From Fragum whitleyi (taxonomy: Eukaryota > Mollusca > Bivalvia > Cardiida > Cardiidae), in contig OX411548.1 in the NCBI GenBank assembly GCA_948146395.1, positions 35,720,912-35,784,911 of the forward strand: a stretch of 64,000 nucleotides of DNA, written 5' to 3'. Of the stretch, positions 34,153 through 46,187 are shown in pieces. Each line of letters opens with the position of its first letter. Within the stretch, counting starts at the first letter, position 1. The notes below the pieces were generated by a model. The model saw only the letters and a list, made by a program, of their open reading frames with translations. It was not told the DNA's origin and did no database searches. The position numbers and the translations under genes are program-made.

Positions 34153-34384
34153 ACATGCTACCATCAAGTGTGACCTAAGATGGCATTGAGTCCTCAAATG
34201 TTCTAACTATTGAATATTAAGGGCTCAAGCCCGATTCATAATTCATTTGTCCAAACAAGGAATGTTCTGGTGTAATTTATCTTAAAAGATAAGGCTATAG
34301 ATTGAGTTGTTAATTGGAAGGCGGTTGATAAAATCATATTTGTGAAAGCAAAGCTTGACTTGTGTATTTCAGTTCATTCATCGT

Positions 34385-34580
34385 TGCTACCGTAGCACAT
34401 GCCCGTATGAGCGACGCCCCCAGAAGACAGTTAGTTGTTACAGGGGATAGTGCAAGAATACATGATGAAACTACTGCTGAGATTCACCATGGTTCTTTAA
34501 CGTGCTCGGTGTAAAGCACCGTTTCATGGGACCTCGGTTTAACGTCTCATCCAAAAGACACCCACAAAAAGCCTGCCTTG
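34385..34580. repeat. Dispersed repeat fragment with a small hairpin
   Basis: CGTGCTCGGTGTAAAGCACC contains a stem (CGGTG/CACCG) and is followed by GGGACCTCGGTTTAACGTC, wording I recall from interspersed repeats of marine invertebrates. Higher CpG than the surroundings suggests a younger insertion. Element ends are not defined. Confidence 0.4.
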
Positions 34581-35332
34581 CAAGAAATTACCAATATGTA
34601 TACATGTAAATGCTCAAGTAAATGCCCAGATAGGCATATGCAACCTAACAGTCTGATAAAAGTTTCTCTTACACAAAGCTTAAACCAATAGAGCAATGAC
34701 AGTAATTTCAACATTTTGTTCTTAAACAGTCAAGCCAAAAATCCAGTTGGCCAAGATATACTTTTACCTTGTCCAATTATAGCACCTTTTCTTAAATTTT
34801 AGATAACATTTTTACCTCTAATTCATAATCCATTCTTAAATCTGACAGCATTATATAGATATTTAACCTTACAGATGTTTGATTTTCTGTGTTTTTTCAA
34901 AACTCGGTTATGTACTGGACATGTTTACCTTGTAAATCTTGCCTTCCTTATCATTAAAATTAATTATTTTGAAAAGTAAATAACCCAACACAAAATTGAA
35001 AGTAAATCACCCTTATACTTTTCTATAGACCATGGTGGTATCTTTGTAGGATCACTTATAAGAATGTTTGAGAACTTGTTGAGCAATTGAGATTGATACT
35101 GAATTGATTTAAACACCACATTCAATATTATTACAGGACCTTCCCATAGTTTTCTGTCATTTCTCATACCAGTTGAACCACAACATTTCATCCAAGCCAG
35201 TGGCTGCTCATTCCACTTAGGTGCACTACTTTAAATGTCATACACCTATAGAGAACCCAATGTGTTACCACTGACCTAGCTGGGCTTGGCTGTTGCAGAA
35301 TGAAATTCCCCATCTGAAAAATATATCCTTAT
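34581..35332. other. No gene recognised
   Basis: A minus-strand open frame at 34964-35191 (MKCCGSTGMRNDRKLWEGP...) has a few coding-like features but no donor or acceptor I trust. Confidence 0.35.
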
Positions 35333-36521
35333 TTAGCTCTCCTGAGCACATCGTGCTCAAGGTGAGCTTTTGTGTGATCATTGAATGTCCATCGTCTGTC
35401 GTCCGTCGTGTGTCGTCGTGCGTCAACAATTGAAGTGTTTACACTCTAGAGGCCATGAATATGGTCCAATCTTCATGAAACTTGGACAGAATGTTTATCA
35501 GGTCACAAGGATGAACCCTATTGAAAATGGGAAGGATCCCTACCATATCACGGGAAAAGGGGCCTAAATGACAATTTTCTTGTTTACAGTCTAGAGGCCA
35601 CAAATATGGTCCAATCTTCATGAAACTTGCTCAGAATGATTGTCAGGTCACAAGGATGAACCCTTTTGAAAATGGGAAGGATCCCTGCCATATCACGGGA
35701 AAAGGGGCCTTAATGACAATTTACTTGTTTACACTCTAGAGGCCACAAATATGGTCCAATCTTCATGAAACTTGGTCATAATGTTTGTCAGGTCACAAGG
35801 ATTAAACCTTTTGAAAATGGGAAGGATCCATGCCACATCATGGGAAGGGGGACTTAATGATAATTTTCTTGTTTTCAATCTAGAGGCCACAAATATGGCA
35901 CAATCTGCATGAAACTAGGACAGAATGTTTGTCAGGTCACAAGGATGAACCTTTTTGAAAATTGGAAGGATATGTGCAATATCACGGGAAAAGGGGCCTT
36001 CATGACAAGTTTCTTGTTTACACTATAGAGGCCACAAATATGGTCCAATCTTCATGAAACTTGGTCATAATGTTTGTCAGGTCACAAAAATGAACCCTAT
36101 TGATAATGAGAAGAATCCGTGCAATACCATGGGAAAAGGGCCTTAATGACAATTTTCTTGTTTACTCTCTAGAGGCCACAAATATTGTCCAATCTTCATG
36201 AAACTTGGTCAGAAGTTTGTCAGGTCAAAAGGCTGAACCCTATTGAAAATGGGAAGGATCTGTGCAATATCATGGGAAAAGGGGCCTTTATGACAATTTT
36301 CTTGATTACAGTCCAGAGGCCACAAATATGGTCCAATCTTCATGAAACTTGGTCATAATGTTTGTCAGGTTACAATGATGAACCCTATTGAAAATGGGAA
36401 GGGTCAGTGCCATATCACAGAAAAAAAAGTAAAATTATGACCTTTGCTTGAATATTTGCTTATCATTAAATCAGACAAAGATACGAAGGTGAGCGATATA
36501 GGACCATAATGGTCCTCTTGT
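35333..36521. mobile_element. Helitron-like element H1 with about seven 145-bp core units
   Basis: Opens TTAGCTCTCCTGAGCACATC, GTGCTCAAGGTGAGC (hairpin GAGCAC/GTGCTC), then a CGTC-rich tract (TCGTCCGTCGTGTGTCGTCG). Core units carry TGGTCCAATCTTCATGAAAC at 35462, 35607, 35752, 35896 and on, a 144-145 bp period. Closes AGGACCATAATGGTCCTCTTG, a hairpin. It is the longest core array in the window. Confidence 0.88.
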
Positions 36522-36839
36522 TTTATTTCTCTCTGTTTGAAACAAAACCTAAATATGGAAGGATAATAGGACAAAGGTAAATCTGAAAAAAAAAAAAAAA
36601 AACATTTTTGGTGAACGAAATTTTCGTTCACCAGTGTTATATACCGTGTATGGAAAATCCTGTAGGATCTTAATAGGTTTTAAATAAAGCAGTACCTCTT
36701 TAGATTCAATTTAGTATCTCTAGATACTTCTCTCTACAAAATCACTATTTGTATCGTGAGATGCATGATTCTAGCATTCTTCATCAAGTGAAGATAATGA
36801 AAATTACCCTTTAAAAACACAAAATATCTTGGAATGTCT

Positions 36840-38250
36840 ATACGAGCGAATTTTTGATCGGCGTAAGATTGTCGAGAGTTGAGAGCAAAAACAAAGGTTG
36901 TGTCTGTACACTGTATAGACAGATACTATGTTTTTGTTTTAAACCTTCGCTATTGCAACATGTAGTAATTTGCCGGAAATGTGTGTTTATTGAGGTCGTG
37001 AACTCTTGAACTTCTACACACCCCTGATTAGCCGTACCCCACGTGATGACCTACTACGATTTTACTTGCCTTCTTATGAATGAAGTCTTTGCTTATAAGT
37101 TACGAAAGGTCGAGTTTACAAACGAATGGAATGTTCCTGCCGTATTTCTCCTATTAAACGCGCCCGAGCGCGATGCAAAACGTCGTGGGGGGCGCTATTA
37201 TTTCAGACTCTTTTACTTAATTAAAAAAAATTACGTATTTTGGTACCTAAGAGAAGCAAACTGTTAACATGTTCGTAATTATCGAATAAAATACGTATGC
37301 TACCCAATACGCTTTTCTATTTATCTATTAAGGCTATAGATTTAAAAAATAAAATAAAATGTTAGCTAATGAATTGTAATTCTGTCATTTTAAGTCATCT
37401 ATCGAAATACGGTCACCCTCGACCATTAATTGCAGCTTTCAAAAGCAAGTGATTGTTAGCAGAAGCCGAGATTATTATTATTGTTATGATTTGTACAAGG
37501 TAGGAAGTTCCAGACGATGCAATATTCGATGTTCCGCTACCGATGGACAAAGCGGTCTAATAAATCATTACCTATTCACGTATGAAATAAATAATCCTGT
37601 ATTAAATCCTAAAATTTCGTGATGTGTAAATGCACCCGGTACATGAAATGAAAGTGTTTCGTAGTGAAAACACAAAACATCTGGAGCTAGCTGGGTCACC
37701 GCGTGTCGGCACCCTTTGAAATCCCCAGATTCTTGCAAGCGGCGACGTCGCTTTTGAAATAAGTCACACACGAGATTTTACGGGTTTTTTCCTATTTTAA
37801 CAGTATGAATTGTGACTAGGAATTAATCATTTGACTAGGATATTTTGTATATTTGCAGAAGGTGAAATGATTTCAGAAATATTTTCGTAACAACGAAAGG
37901 GGATTTTGTTCGCATGTGACTTATGAAGAATAACGAGAAATAGTTTTAATGTTGTGTTAAATTTTAACCTTTCGCACTTCCGGAAGACTGCGCGATTTAG
38001 GACACGCTAGTTTTTCAGATGTTGAACGATCTTTTAATGACGCAACCAGCCTTATCCTGATAGGAATTTAACCCACAATCTAATGAACATTACGTCGTGG
38101 AGTAGCAGCTTTTGAATTTAAATTTGAGACCGGATTTTTCACCACGGACGGTTGGATGCTGTTGATCGTATAGTCAAGGGCCTGGGATCGTATTTATGGG
38201 GGAGCGCGTTTATGAGGGAGAGCGCGTCTAAATTCTCATTGAAACATAAA
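36840..38250. promoter_or_regulatory. CpG-rich block, candidate orphan promoter
   Basis: Over about 1.4 kb CpG is common (GCGCCCGAGCGCGATG, ACCGCGTGTCGGC, GGCGACGTCGC) against a CpG-depleted background, and no known repeat is recognised. A minus-strand segment ending GAATAG|GTAATG at 37572 could be a noncoding first exon for the exon near 32 kb. An open frame at 37568-37771 ends at that donor. Direction is not settled. Confidence 0.45.
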
Positions 38251-38571
38251 CACGCACCACTTGACCGTGACCAACCTTGATATGAAATAAAATTTAAACC
38301 ATTACCAGACAACTTATGTTCTCAACTACCAAATTTACACCTCTTGCTTAAATCCCGTTTTTATCTTAAAGCTTGTTGTTGCATACTTGTGTTATGTAAA
38401 TATCCTTGGTTACGGGTATTTTTGTATCATATTACCCAAATCCAATTTCCTGGTTTTTTTTTTGTTTTTTTTTGTTTGTTTTTTCGTTTCAAACAAGGCC
38501 GGAAAACAGGGGATATAGCAATCTCGGTACGATTTACTGTTTATATATGAATGTCGTGAATAGATAAATAA

Positions 38572-39815
38572 ACAAGAGCCGTCAGAGACGGATTATGCTC
38601 CCCGAATAAGGCATTGTCACAAAAACAAGAGCCATGTTGGACATAGACATCCCCCACCACAAAAGCTTGATAGTAAACTGAAGCCTAATAGATTTTTTTG
38701 TACTGTCAGAGATTTACCTCCTATTAAATCTAAGTATTAAAAATAACAAAGGGCAATAACTCCAAAATTATGCAAGCAAAAGTTATAGTTCTGGTGTATT
38801 GTACTTCTCCTCCATGAGATCTATCCACCCATAAGGTTTCAAGTTGATAGCTATTATACTTTAGGAGATATGCTCCAGATATAATCTAAGTATCAAAAAT
38901 AACAAAGGGCAATAACTCCAAAATTATGCAAGCAAGAGTTGTAGTCCTTGTGCATAGCACTTCTCCTCCATGAGCTCTATTCACCCATAAAGTTTCAAGT
39001 TGATAGCTATTATACTTTAGAAGATATGCTCCAGACATAATCTTAGTATCAAAAATAACAAAGGGCAATAACTCCAAAATTATGCAAGCAAGAGTTGTAG
39101 TTCTTGTGCACTGCACTTCTCCTCCATAAGATCTATCCACCCATAAAGTTTCAAGTTGATAGCTATTATACTTTATGAGATATGCTCTGTGGTCAGATTT
39201 CAAAGACTCAAATAAGCTGTTATCTTATTCAGCTAACATAAAGGTAACAAACATTAAACCCCCTTTTTGCATGACATATTTTTAGACACAGATTTCAAAT
39301 AGTTTAGGGTAAAGAGCATCTGATTTGCTACTCAAATGTGAAAATTCATCAAATTCTGAGCATAAGACTAGGAGAAATGAAAGAATAACTGTATTTTACT
39401 CGCTAACGTAAAGGTAACAAACATTAAGCCCCCTTTTTCCATGATATATATTTTTTTACGTTAATTTCAAATTGTTTATAGTAAAGGGCATCTGATTTGC
39501 TACTCAAATATGAAATTTCACTAAATTCTGACTGTTAGACTAGGAGAAATTTGGGAAAAACTGTTTTTTACCCTAAGTCCCCTTTTCCTGTGACGAGGCC
39601 TCAAATCCAAAAACCGTCACAGATGCATCATCACTATATCATAGGGAGTTCACATGGTAAGTTTCATTGAATTTGGCCCAGGGGTTATGGAGAAATAGGT
39701 GGGGACGGACGGACGGACGGACGGATGGACGGACGGAATTACGGACGGAATTACGGACGGACGGACGGACAGACAAAGCGGCGGCTATATGCTCTCCCTT
39801 CGCGGAGCATAATAA
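38572..39815. mobile_element. Helitron-like (HINE) element H3 with 156-bp cores and ACGG tract
   Basis: Left ACAAGAGCCGTCAGAGACGG (hairpin CCGTC/GACGG) and ATTATGCTCC; right GGAGCATAAT, the exact inverse. Three core units are 156 bp apart (GGGCAATAACTCC at 38751, 38907, 39063), then two related units, then an ACGG/ACGGA tract at 39696-39775. A second left-end-like ACAAGAGCCATG at 38625 suggests one element nested near the left end of another. Confidence 0.88.
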
Positions 39816-40404
39816 AAGAATCAAATGAACAAATATCCCAACACGATAGACCTAATTTCAAATTTTAACATCGAATGGATTTTTTTTTTCAAAGTACTTG
39901 ACATCGTAACTACAACTGAATAGTAGCGCTTCTATCCCTCGGATGGCTCTAGAATTTCCTCAATACAATCATTCATCTATTTGTTTTACCGGAAGTATGT
40001 AAAATATTACAGAAAACGAAACTTGGGTTGTGAATCAATCGCCTTTGGACTGGAGCATCTTTACCTTAATATGGAATTTGGTATTTCTCGCACCAGAACT
40101 ATAATGAGCATACATCCGTACGTAGCTGCCATCTTCTACCCTCTTAGGTTTACGATTATCTGCCGTTTGGTAGGAGCAATAAAATTTAAACAACGACTAT
40201 ATTTGGACAACTCATTAGCTGTACAAAAAACCTTCCTACAAAATACCTTCCTACATAGATTTCATCGAATTGGTTTTTTTTTTTTTTTTTTTTTTTTTGG
40301 TTAATTCATTTTTACGCAATGGCATCAGATGATTATTCTTTCACGAGACTGAATATTACCGAAAGAGACCAAAACCCTGTAATTACAATTACGAAATAGC
40401 GGTT
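39816..40404. other. Possible SINE remnant and a T25 tract
   Basis: 40072-40170 has GGTATTTCTCGCACCAG and TTAGGTTTACGATTATC, fragments of the SINE body. 40274-40298 is an uninterrupted run of 25 T. No coding evidence. Confidence 0.5.
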
Positions 40405-41275
40405 TTTTAGCTCCACTGGCTGAAAGCCACTGGGGCTATTGTCATGGCGTTGTGTCCGTCGTGCGTCCGTCCGTGCGTCTGTGCGTGCGGTCGTAAACTT
40501 TTTCTTTAAAAATCTTCTTCTCAGAAACTACTGGATGGATTTCAACCAAACTTCACAGGAATGATCCTTGGGTGACCCTCTTTCAAAGTTGTTCAAGAAA
40601 TTTTGATCCAATGAAAAACATGGATTTAATGGGCGTGGCTAATTTCCAAATATGGTAAAAAGTGACTTCTCTCAGGTTCTAATAGATGGATACCAATTAA
40701 ATTTTACATGAATGATCCTTGGGTGACCCTTTATTAGTCTACAAAAAAATATTGAAATCGGATGAAAATTATGTATTTAATGGGCGGAGGTCATTTCTCT
40801 ATATGTTATATTGTGGAAACTTTGAAAATCATTTTCTCAAAAACTAACTCATAGATATCAACCAAATTTTACATGAATGATCCTTGTGTAACCCTTTATC
40901 AGTCTACCAAAGATTATTGCGATCGGATGAAAAATTTGTATTTTATGGGCGGAGGTCATTTCCACTATATGTTATATAGTGGAAACTTTGAAAATCATTT
41001 TCTTAGAATGTAACTGATGGATATCAAGCAAACTTCATTAGTATGGTCCTTGGGTGATCCATTATCATGCAGCCAAAAATTATTGTCATTGGATGAAAAA
41101 TAGGTCTTTTATGGGCGGTAGTCATTTCTCTATATTTTATAACGTTGGAGACTTTGAAAATCATTTCAACATCAGTAAAACCCAAAATATCTAAAAATCT
41201 AGTCAAAACTTAGATTTGCTATTACAAGAAATTCAAGCCTGTGGAGCGACACAAGCTATTCATGGCTTTCTAGTT
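40405..41275. mobile_element. Helitron-like element H2, inverted orientation
   Basis: TTTTTTAGCTCCACTGGCTG at left and AAGCTATTCATGGCTTTCTAG at right are the reverse of the 19219-20239 element. Core phrase ATATGTTATATAGTGGAAAC recurs. GTCCGTCGTGCGTCCGTCCG, the complement of the ACGG tract, follows the left end. Confidence 0.85.
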
Positions 41276-41287
41276 AATTCGGAGGAT

Positions 41288-41288
41288 G

Positions 41289-41317
<29 letters not shown>
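41288..41317 (+). repeat. Homopolymer of 30 G
   Basis: Thirty uninterrupted G begin 12 bp after the H2 right end. It could form a G-quadruplex. The length is likely to be imprecise in any assembly. Confidence 0.9.
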
Positions 41318-41319
<2 letters not shown>

Positions 41320-41724
41320 TTCAGGTCGTACCAGAGCCATAGCGGATAACGCTTAAAAGTCAAAATGCGGAAAGACTGCTGTTTAATCTGCTAAAATATG
41401 GGTTCCGCATGTGGAAATTGAATTACCTTTCTGACTGCTATTTTTTGAGTTAAGAAAAGAATCATTAGTCTAGACACTATAGTTGCCTGTTTTCTTTTCT
41501 CTAGGCTTATCGCTCTCTGTCTATCGATCTGTCTCTGTCTGTCACTCTCTCTACCTTTCTTTTCCTCTCTTTCTCATTCTTTGAATTTAGAATTTTGACG
41601 AGACACTTTCCCTTGATTATTTTTTATATTTGTAATTTCTCTTTTCTCAACGAATTCAATATATCACTTTAGAATGCCAACAGATTCGTTCACCATCAGT
41701 ACTTTCAGTGCTTTGATTATAATA

Positions 41725-42125
41725 TGAGCTACGTCACAAGAGTGAAATAACCCCATTGAATATTTTTGATATTACACAAGTGTTATTACACTAGTGGAAT
41801 GACTATGCAAATGAGCTAAAAATTAATATCAACGCCATATTTTTGTTGTGAAAATGATATATAATGGATTTGCGGGTGTCATTTTGCAAACTGTGTTGTA
41901 TGTTTTGCGGAATACTTGGAATCAATAAATATCATAAATTCCTGGTTTTATAACAAACATTAAGGTCATATTATGAATAGAATATCAAATTTGTGCTAAT
42001 AAATACTGAGTTTATTAAACTCTTCATCTAAAACAGATAAAAACTCGGTGTAGCCTCGTTTTTACCTATTTAATATGACTCATTTCATATATTCAGTATT
42101 CAATGACCACTCATTCTATATCCTC
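41725..42125. repeat. Dispersed repeat D2 (copy 1)
   Basis: Matches 47690-48075 through AGAGTGAAATAACC, TTGAATATTTTTGATATTA, AAACTCTTCATCTAAAACAG then ATAAAAACTCGG. Ends are not resolved and no target duplication was found. Confidence 0.65.
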
Positions 42126-42200
42126 TATATATCTGTCCCAGACTACTAGCATCAATAGCTTTGTCATGCAGTCCTTTCTTGATAATCATTCAGCATGACT

Positions 42201-42368
42201 TTAAGGTAGTGGACCCGTAATAGTTCCACAATGTTTCGGAAGTAATGAACTTTTACAGTGTTAACGGAGGTTTCCTAATGATTTTCATTAGGAAACCTTG
42301 GGCAACATTGTGAAAGTAAAATTACAAGTTTCGAATTTTTACAGAACTTTTAGGGTTCATTACCTTAA
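42201..42368. mobile_element. TIR MITE (TTAAGGTAGTGGACCC)
   Basis: TTAAGGTAGTGGACCC and inverted GGGTTCATTACCTTAA bound 168 bp. A central stem pairs GGTTTCCTAATG with CATTAGGAAACC. Confidence 0.8.
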
Positions 42369-42408
42369 GTGTTAAAATATAAGGTTAACAACAGGAAATT
42401 ATTCTCAC

Positions 42409-42571
42409 CTTTGTGATCTCTACTACATTTAGTTTTGGCAGTTTGAGTACCGGTCTATTTGTTTTGTCCGATTCCGACTGTGTTCTACGTAGTAGAAGAG
42501 TCCGCAGAGTAAAGTTGGAGCTCTCAAACGTCTCCATTGTCATCATATCTATATACAATCCATTTCTTTTA
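42409..42571 (-). CDS. Candidate internal exon, unrecognised protein
   Basis: Open frame ending ATCACAAAG|GTGAGAAT, a good donor in phase 0. Coding-like sequence: TFESSNFTLRTLLLRRTQSE, then a basic Pro/Leu segment (RPVLKLPKLNVVEITK). The start is uncertain: acceptor ATAACAAG gives 42571 and would splice in frame from the exon at 49251 (TG|T, Cys), whereas TTGTATATAG gives 42548 and a different phase. Pyrimidine tracts are poor at both. The plus strand is also open here, but the donor favours minus. Confidence 0.5.
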
Positions 42572-42631
42572 CTTGTTATATGGTCATCCAATTGTGCAGA
42601 TGACATATATGTATTAGCAATCAACAGTTAA

Positions 42632-43993
42632 CTTTTTCACAAATCCACAAATCATTTCCGCTCAAGTCACATAGAGCAAGTAGGGTCGCATTCATGTCCA
42701 AAAAGTCCTTTCCTTATCTTTGAGATACATACATATTCCTCAAAGATGTATTAAATTGGAATCACTTTCTGTTGAAGGATATTTTTTCTAAAGAATTCAT
42801 TTTTCATCGCAACATAAATATATGTTTGTAGCTATGTATATTTCCTCAAGGTTCATTAGGAAATCTGCAAGGAGCTAAATTAATCAGTTACACCACCTGT
42901 AATCTAATCTAACTATTTATGAACACTAAACCAATCAAAATTATCATTTCAAATCTCTTCTTTTAGTGAACATTCCTAATATAAGGATTAATTACTGCTT
43001 AGAATAAACATATAATCAATTAAATCTACAAATGCAACCAACATATAGTCGGTGCTTGTGGTACAAAGGGATATAATTCTTCCACAAATATATTCAATTA
43101 TCTACAAGTAATATTCCAAAGTGATATTCTCGGTAAAAATACCAAATAAGTGTTCAAAAATTAGTAAAATCCACAATTATATGTTTTGGATTAGGTCTAT
43201 TTAAGGTTCAGAAAACAACTTTTATATCAACAATTTTTTTATCAGTTCTTTTCTTATTATAAATCATGTTCACAAAACAAGAAATATGAGGGCCTTTGAA
43301 CTTATGTATGAAACTATTAATATTTCATGTTGCAAATACTGTAGGTTGTATTCAATTCTTTGGAAGTTGATGTTAGGATGAATAGTCAGAAATAATTAAT
43401 ATTAAGCACAGAAGAAAACATTTTTAAGCCATGAGAAGATTAACTTTTTTGAAACCAGTCTGATTTTAAAGAAACGCAAAAATGAAATTATGCAAGTTAA
43501 ATAGTGTGGGAAAGCAATGACAATATTAACCCATATATAATTGTGTTAGCTCTTTTTTCTCTATTTCTTTTTTATTTTATTTTTTTTAAGGACAAAGATA
43601 CAAGTACTGGCTGTGCACTGGTTAATACTTTTCAAAATATTTTTTTTCTATTTCTAAACACTGTGTTTTGTGCTAACTTGCAATAAAGAAAAATAACTTA
43701 AGAAGCAGATAACTAATTAATGCATATTTGATTGCTTAGTTCTTTTCTTTTTAAGTAAAATTGTTATGAAGCAAAGTTAAATACCTTTCCTGACAACATA
43801 TTCCTGTTTGAATATTTGATTTGGTTTCAAAAGTTAAAACTCCCTCATGATCATAGTTAGGACTATCATTGGAAAGATCCTGAATCATTTAATTTCTATG
43901 GTATGCAACACCAATTCTTAAAACTCCTCATACAAGGGCTTAGCTCCCATTGCGCAATTGCGTAATACAAATAAATCCTCTTTCAAAAAACCT
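42632..43993. other. No gene recognised
   Basis: AT-rich non-coding sequence without splice-site-bounded open frames. Confidence 0.4.
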
Positions 43994-44068
43994 CGTTTGT
44001 GAATGATCATAACATCGAAACTACAGCTTATTCAAGCTGTAGTTACGATGTTTGATTATTCACAAACG
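43994..44068. repeat. 75-bp near-perfect palindrome
   Basis: CGTTTGTGAATGATCATAAC pairs with the end ...TTGATTATTCACAAACG, and AACTACAGCTT with AAGCTGTAGTT around a 4-base loop. No sister copies were noticed. A plus-strand open frame with a GTGAGT donor lies across it but is a by-product of the palindrome. Confidence 0.8.
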
Positions 44069-44583
44069 CTCAAATCATATAAAAAGGGAGCAGGTGAGTG
44101 CATTAGTCTTTTGTCAAAGTCCACATATCGCCTTTATCCTAATTATTCCTTGGTGGTCGCCTTCAAAATGCGTAAAAATTTCAAAATCCTAGCTACACCT
44201 ATGTCATATAACACTCTCTTTCTATTATAACTCTTTTAACATGTCTTGAGGAAAATGTTCACCAATTTCTCTCATGATGACTATTAAATAACCCATAAAA
44301 TAGTTTTCTTGTCGGATACAATGAAAGAAAGAGTAAATTTACATTGTATTCAAGCTCATTCTTATTTTTATTCATCATTTGATACAATAAAGTATTCAGA
44401 CTAAAAATTTAGTTTATAGAGTACCAATTCAATAAACTTGAGTGAGAGTAATTCATTCTAAATCAAACATGACCTAATCCCTGAATTCAGTATAAAGATG
44501 TTAGCTAGAAATGATTTCATGCTTTTCACATTTGTTACAACTGTGCAAAGAGGGGTTTCAGTTCAATTGTTTGCATCTTGAGC

Positions 44584-44649
44584 GGTCAGTGCAACACCAT
44601 TGTAAGTGTCTATATATTTATAGGCACTTACAATAGTGTTGCATTGACC
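44584..44649. repeat. Palindromic MITE, family P1
   Basis: GGTCAGTGCAACACCATTGT and ACAATAGTGTTGCATTGACC with TATATATTTATAGG in the loop. Confidence 0.8.
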
Positions 44650-45478
44650 ATTTGATATATCCTCTATGAAGGGCAGTGTTTTACAATATCAAACATTATT
44701 GTGCAGTGTAAAATAGTCATAATAGAAAATAAACAGATAGGCAGCTAGAATTCTTTACCACCAAACCGTCTGTATATATCATAAAAAAAATACCTTGATC
44801 TATCATAAATACAAAGTAATTGATAATTTTGTTTTTCTTTTCTTACTATTATTCTTTATTTACTCATTCTATGTCTATATATATTAGAAGAAAATATTCT
44901 TTTCACCACTTCTGCACTGCACTAAATCCTTAGCGCATAATCACAATACCCCTTAAAGGATTTGCAATCACCTTAAACTCTAAAAATCAATCATCAAACA
45001 CAATATCAGTTGACATGAATCTAAATCCAGCTAAAGACAAAATTTTTAATGAGCCTTACCAAGATTTACGACCATTTATAAGGATTTCAAAGGTGATAAG
45101 CAGTGATCTACTTTTCTATTGTCACATACTTCACTTTCATTGTCCATTTACAAATAGGGCTGGCGTCTTCTAAAATAGGGCCTTTATTGGAGGAGCATTG
45201 ACTTGAGACAGCATGTGCAGGCTATAACCATGCACATGCTTACGAAAGGGACAAATACTCATATAATTCGAGAATTTGGTAGGTGACCTCTGAACATGCA
45301 TGAAAACTGACCAGTGCTAGGGATGACAAAATGGTGAAAACAGTTTTCCAATTATATCCTGCTTTGCAAGTGCTCTTGCGTGAAAACAGGGGTATAATTG
45401 GCAAAGCTGATTTTGTAATTTTGTCATCCAGAGCGCAGGGCTGGTTTTTGAAAAAGCCCTTTGCATGCTTTTGATATC
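44650..45478. other. No gene recognised
   Basis: A donor-like CTTG|GTAAGG on the minus strand at about 45058 ends a short open interval, but there is no credible acceptor. Confidence 0.35.
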
Positions 45479-45720
45479 TGAGCATGTGCATGACATTTCC
45501 AACAATTTGTCATGTGCATTAAGTGCAAACATTAAGCAGCTGAGATGGCCACATAGTGAATGAGAAGATTACCTGATTGTCCAAAGATACTTGGGACTTC
45601 ATCTATTTACAAAACATGTAATGAGGACCCTAGTCAGGTTTTTTTTATCCATATCCTGGCCATGGTCTTTGCTTTGTGCTAGCACATTTGAAATTGTTTG
45701 TAATGTCATACATAGGCTCA
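45479..45720. mobile_element. TIR MITE, family M1 (copy 4)
   Basis: GAGCATGTGCATGACATTTCC and inverted AATGTCATACATAGGCTCA; interior landmarks as in the other copies, more diverged. Confidence 0.7.
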
Positions 45721-46003
45721 TTTAATATTGTGTGTTTTCGTAAATTAAAATGCATCTTATGCTTGCTTATATGATTTGTTAATGCCTCCTCTTTAAAATG
45801 CAGATTACCATAACATCAATGGGCAACCAAAATGTCATATTTAACAGCTTGAATAAAAGTGGATCTCTCACAGGGACATGAAAACATCAGGATTAAGAGT
45901 TCGAGAACAACTCTGTAAGCTTAAGCTTTCGTCGTAATTGAACTAAAATAAATGAGTATAAACTATGATACATTTATTTTGAGGTCTCACCAACAATTTT
46001 GAA

Positions 46004-46187
46004 AACAAGAGCTGTCACTGTAAGATGACAATGCCCCCGACACCGCTTTGATTTAGAAGTTATGGCCAATGTTAAAGTTATTGGACGGAATGACGGACGG
46101 ACGGACAGATGGACAGATTGACAGACAGACGGACGGACGGACGGACAAGTCAAATTTATGATGCCTCCCTATCGGGGGCATAAAAAG
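46004..46187. mobile_element. Miniature Helitron-like (HINE) element, ends plus ACGG tract only
   Basis: ACAAGAGCTGTCACTG and ATGCCCCCGA at left; TCGGGGGCATAAAAAG at right (exact inverse). Between them are only about 50 bp and a (GACG/GACA)n tract at about 46085-46145. There is no core array. Confidence 0.85.

Noticed and set aside
34964..35191. Retroelement pol fragment on the minus strand
   Set aside because: No reverse-transcriptase, RNase H or integrase motif can be seen in the 75 residues.
39696..39775. CRISPR-like or satellite array from the regular ACGG repeats
   Set aside because: Tetranucleotide microsatellite within a Helitron-like element; no spacers.
44003..44230. Plus-strand exon with a GTGAGT donor
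   Set aside because: The open frame is created by the palindrome at 43994-44068 and shows no coding bias.
45058..45160. Minus-strand exon ending CTTG|GTAAGG
   Set aside because: No convincing acceptor; joining from the 49.25-kb exon would create a TGA.
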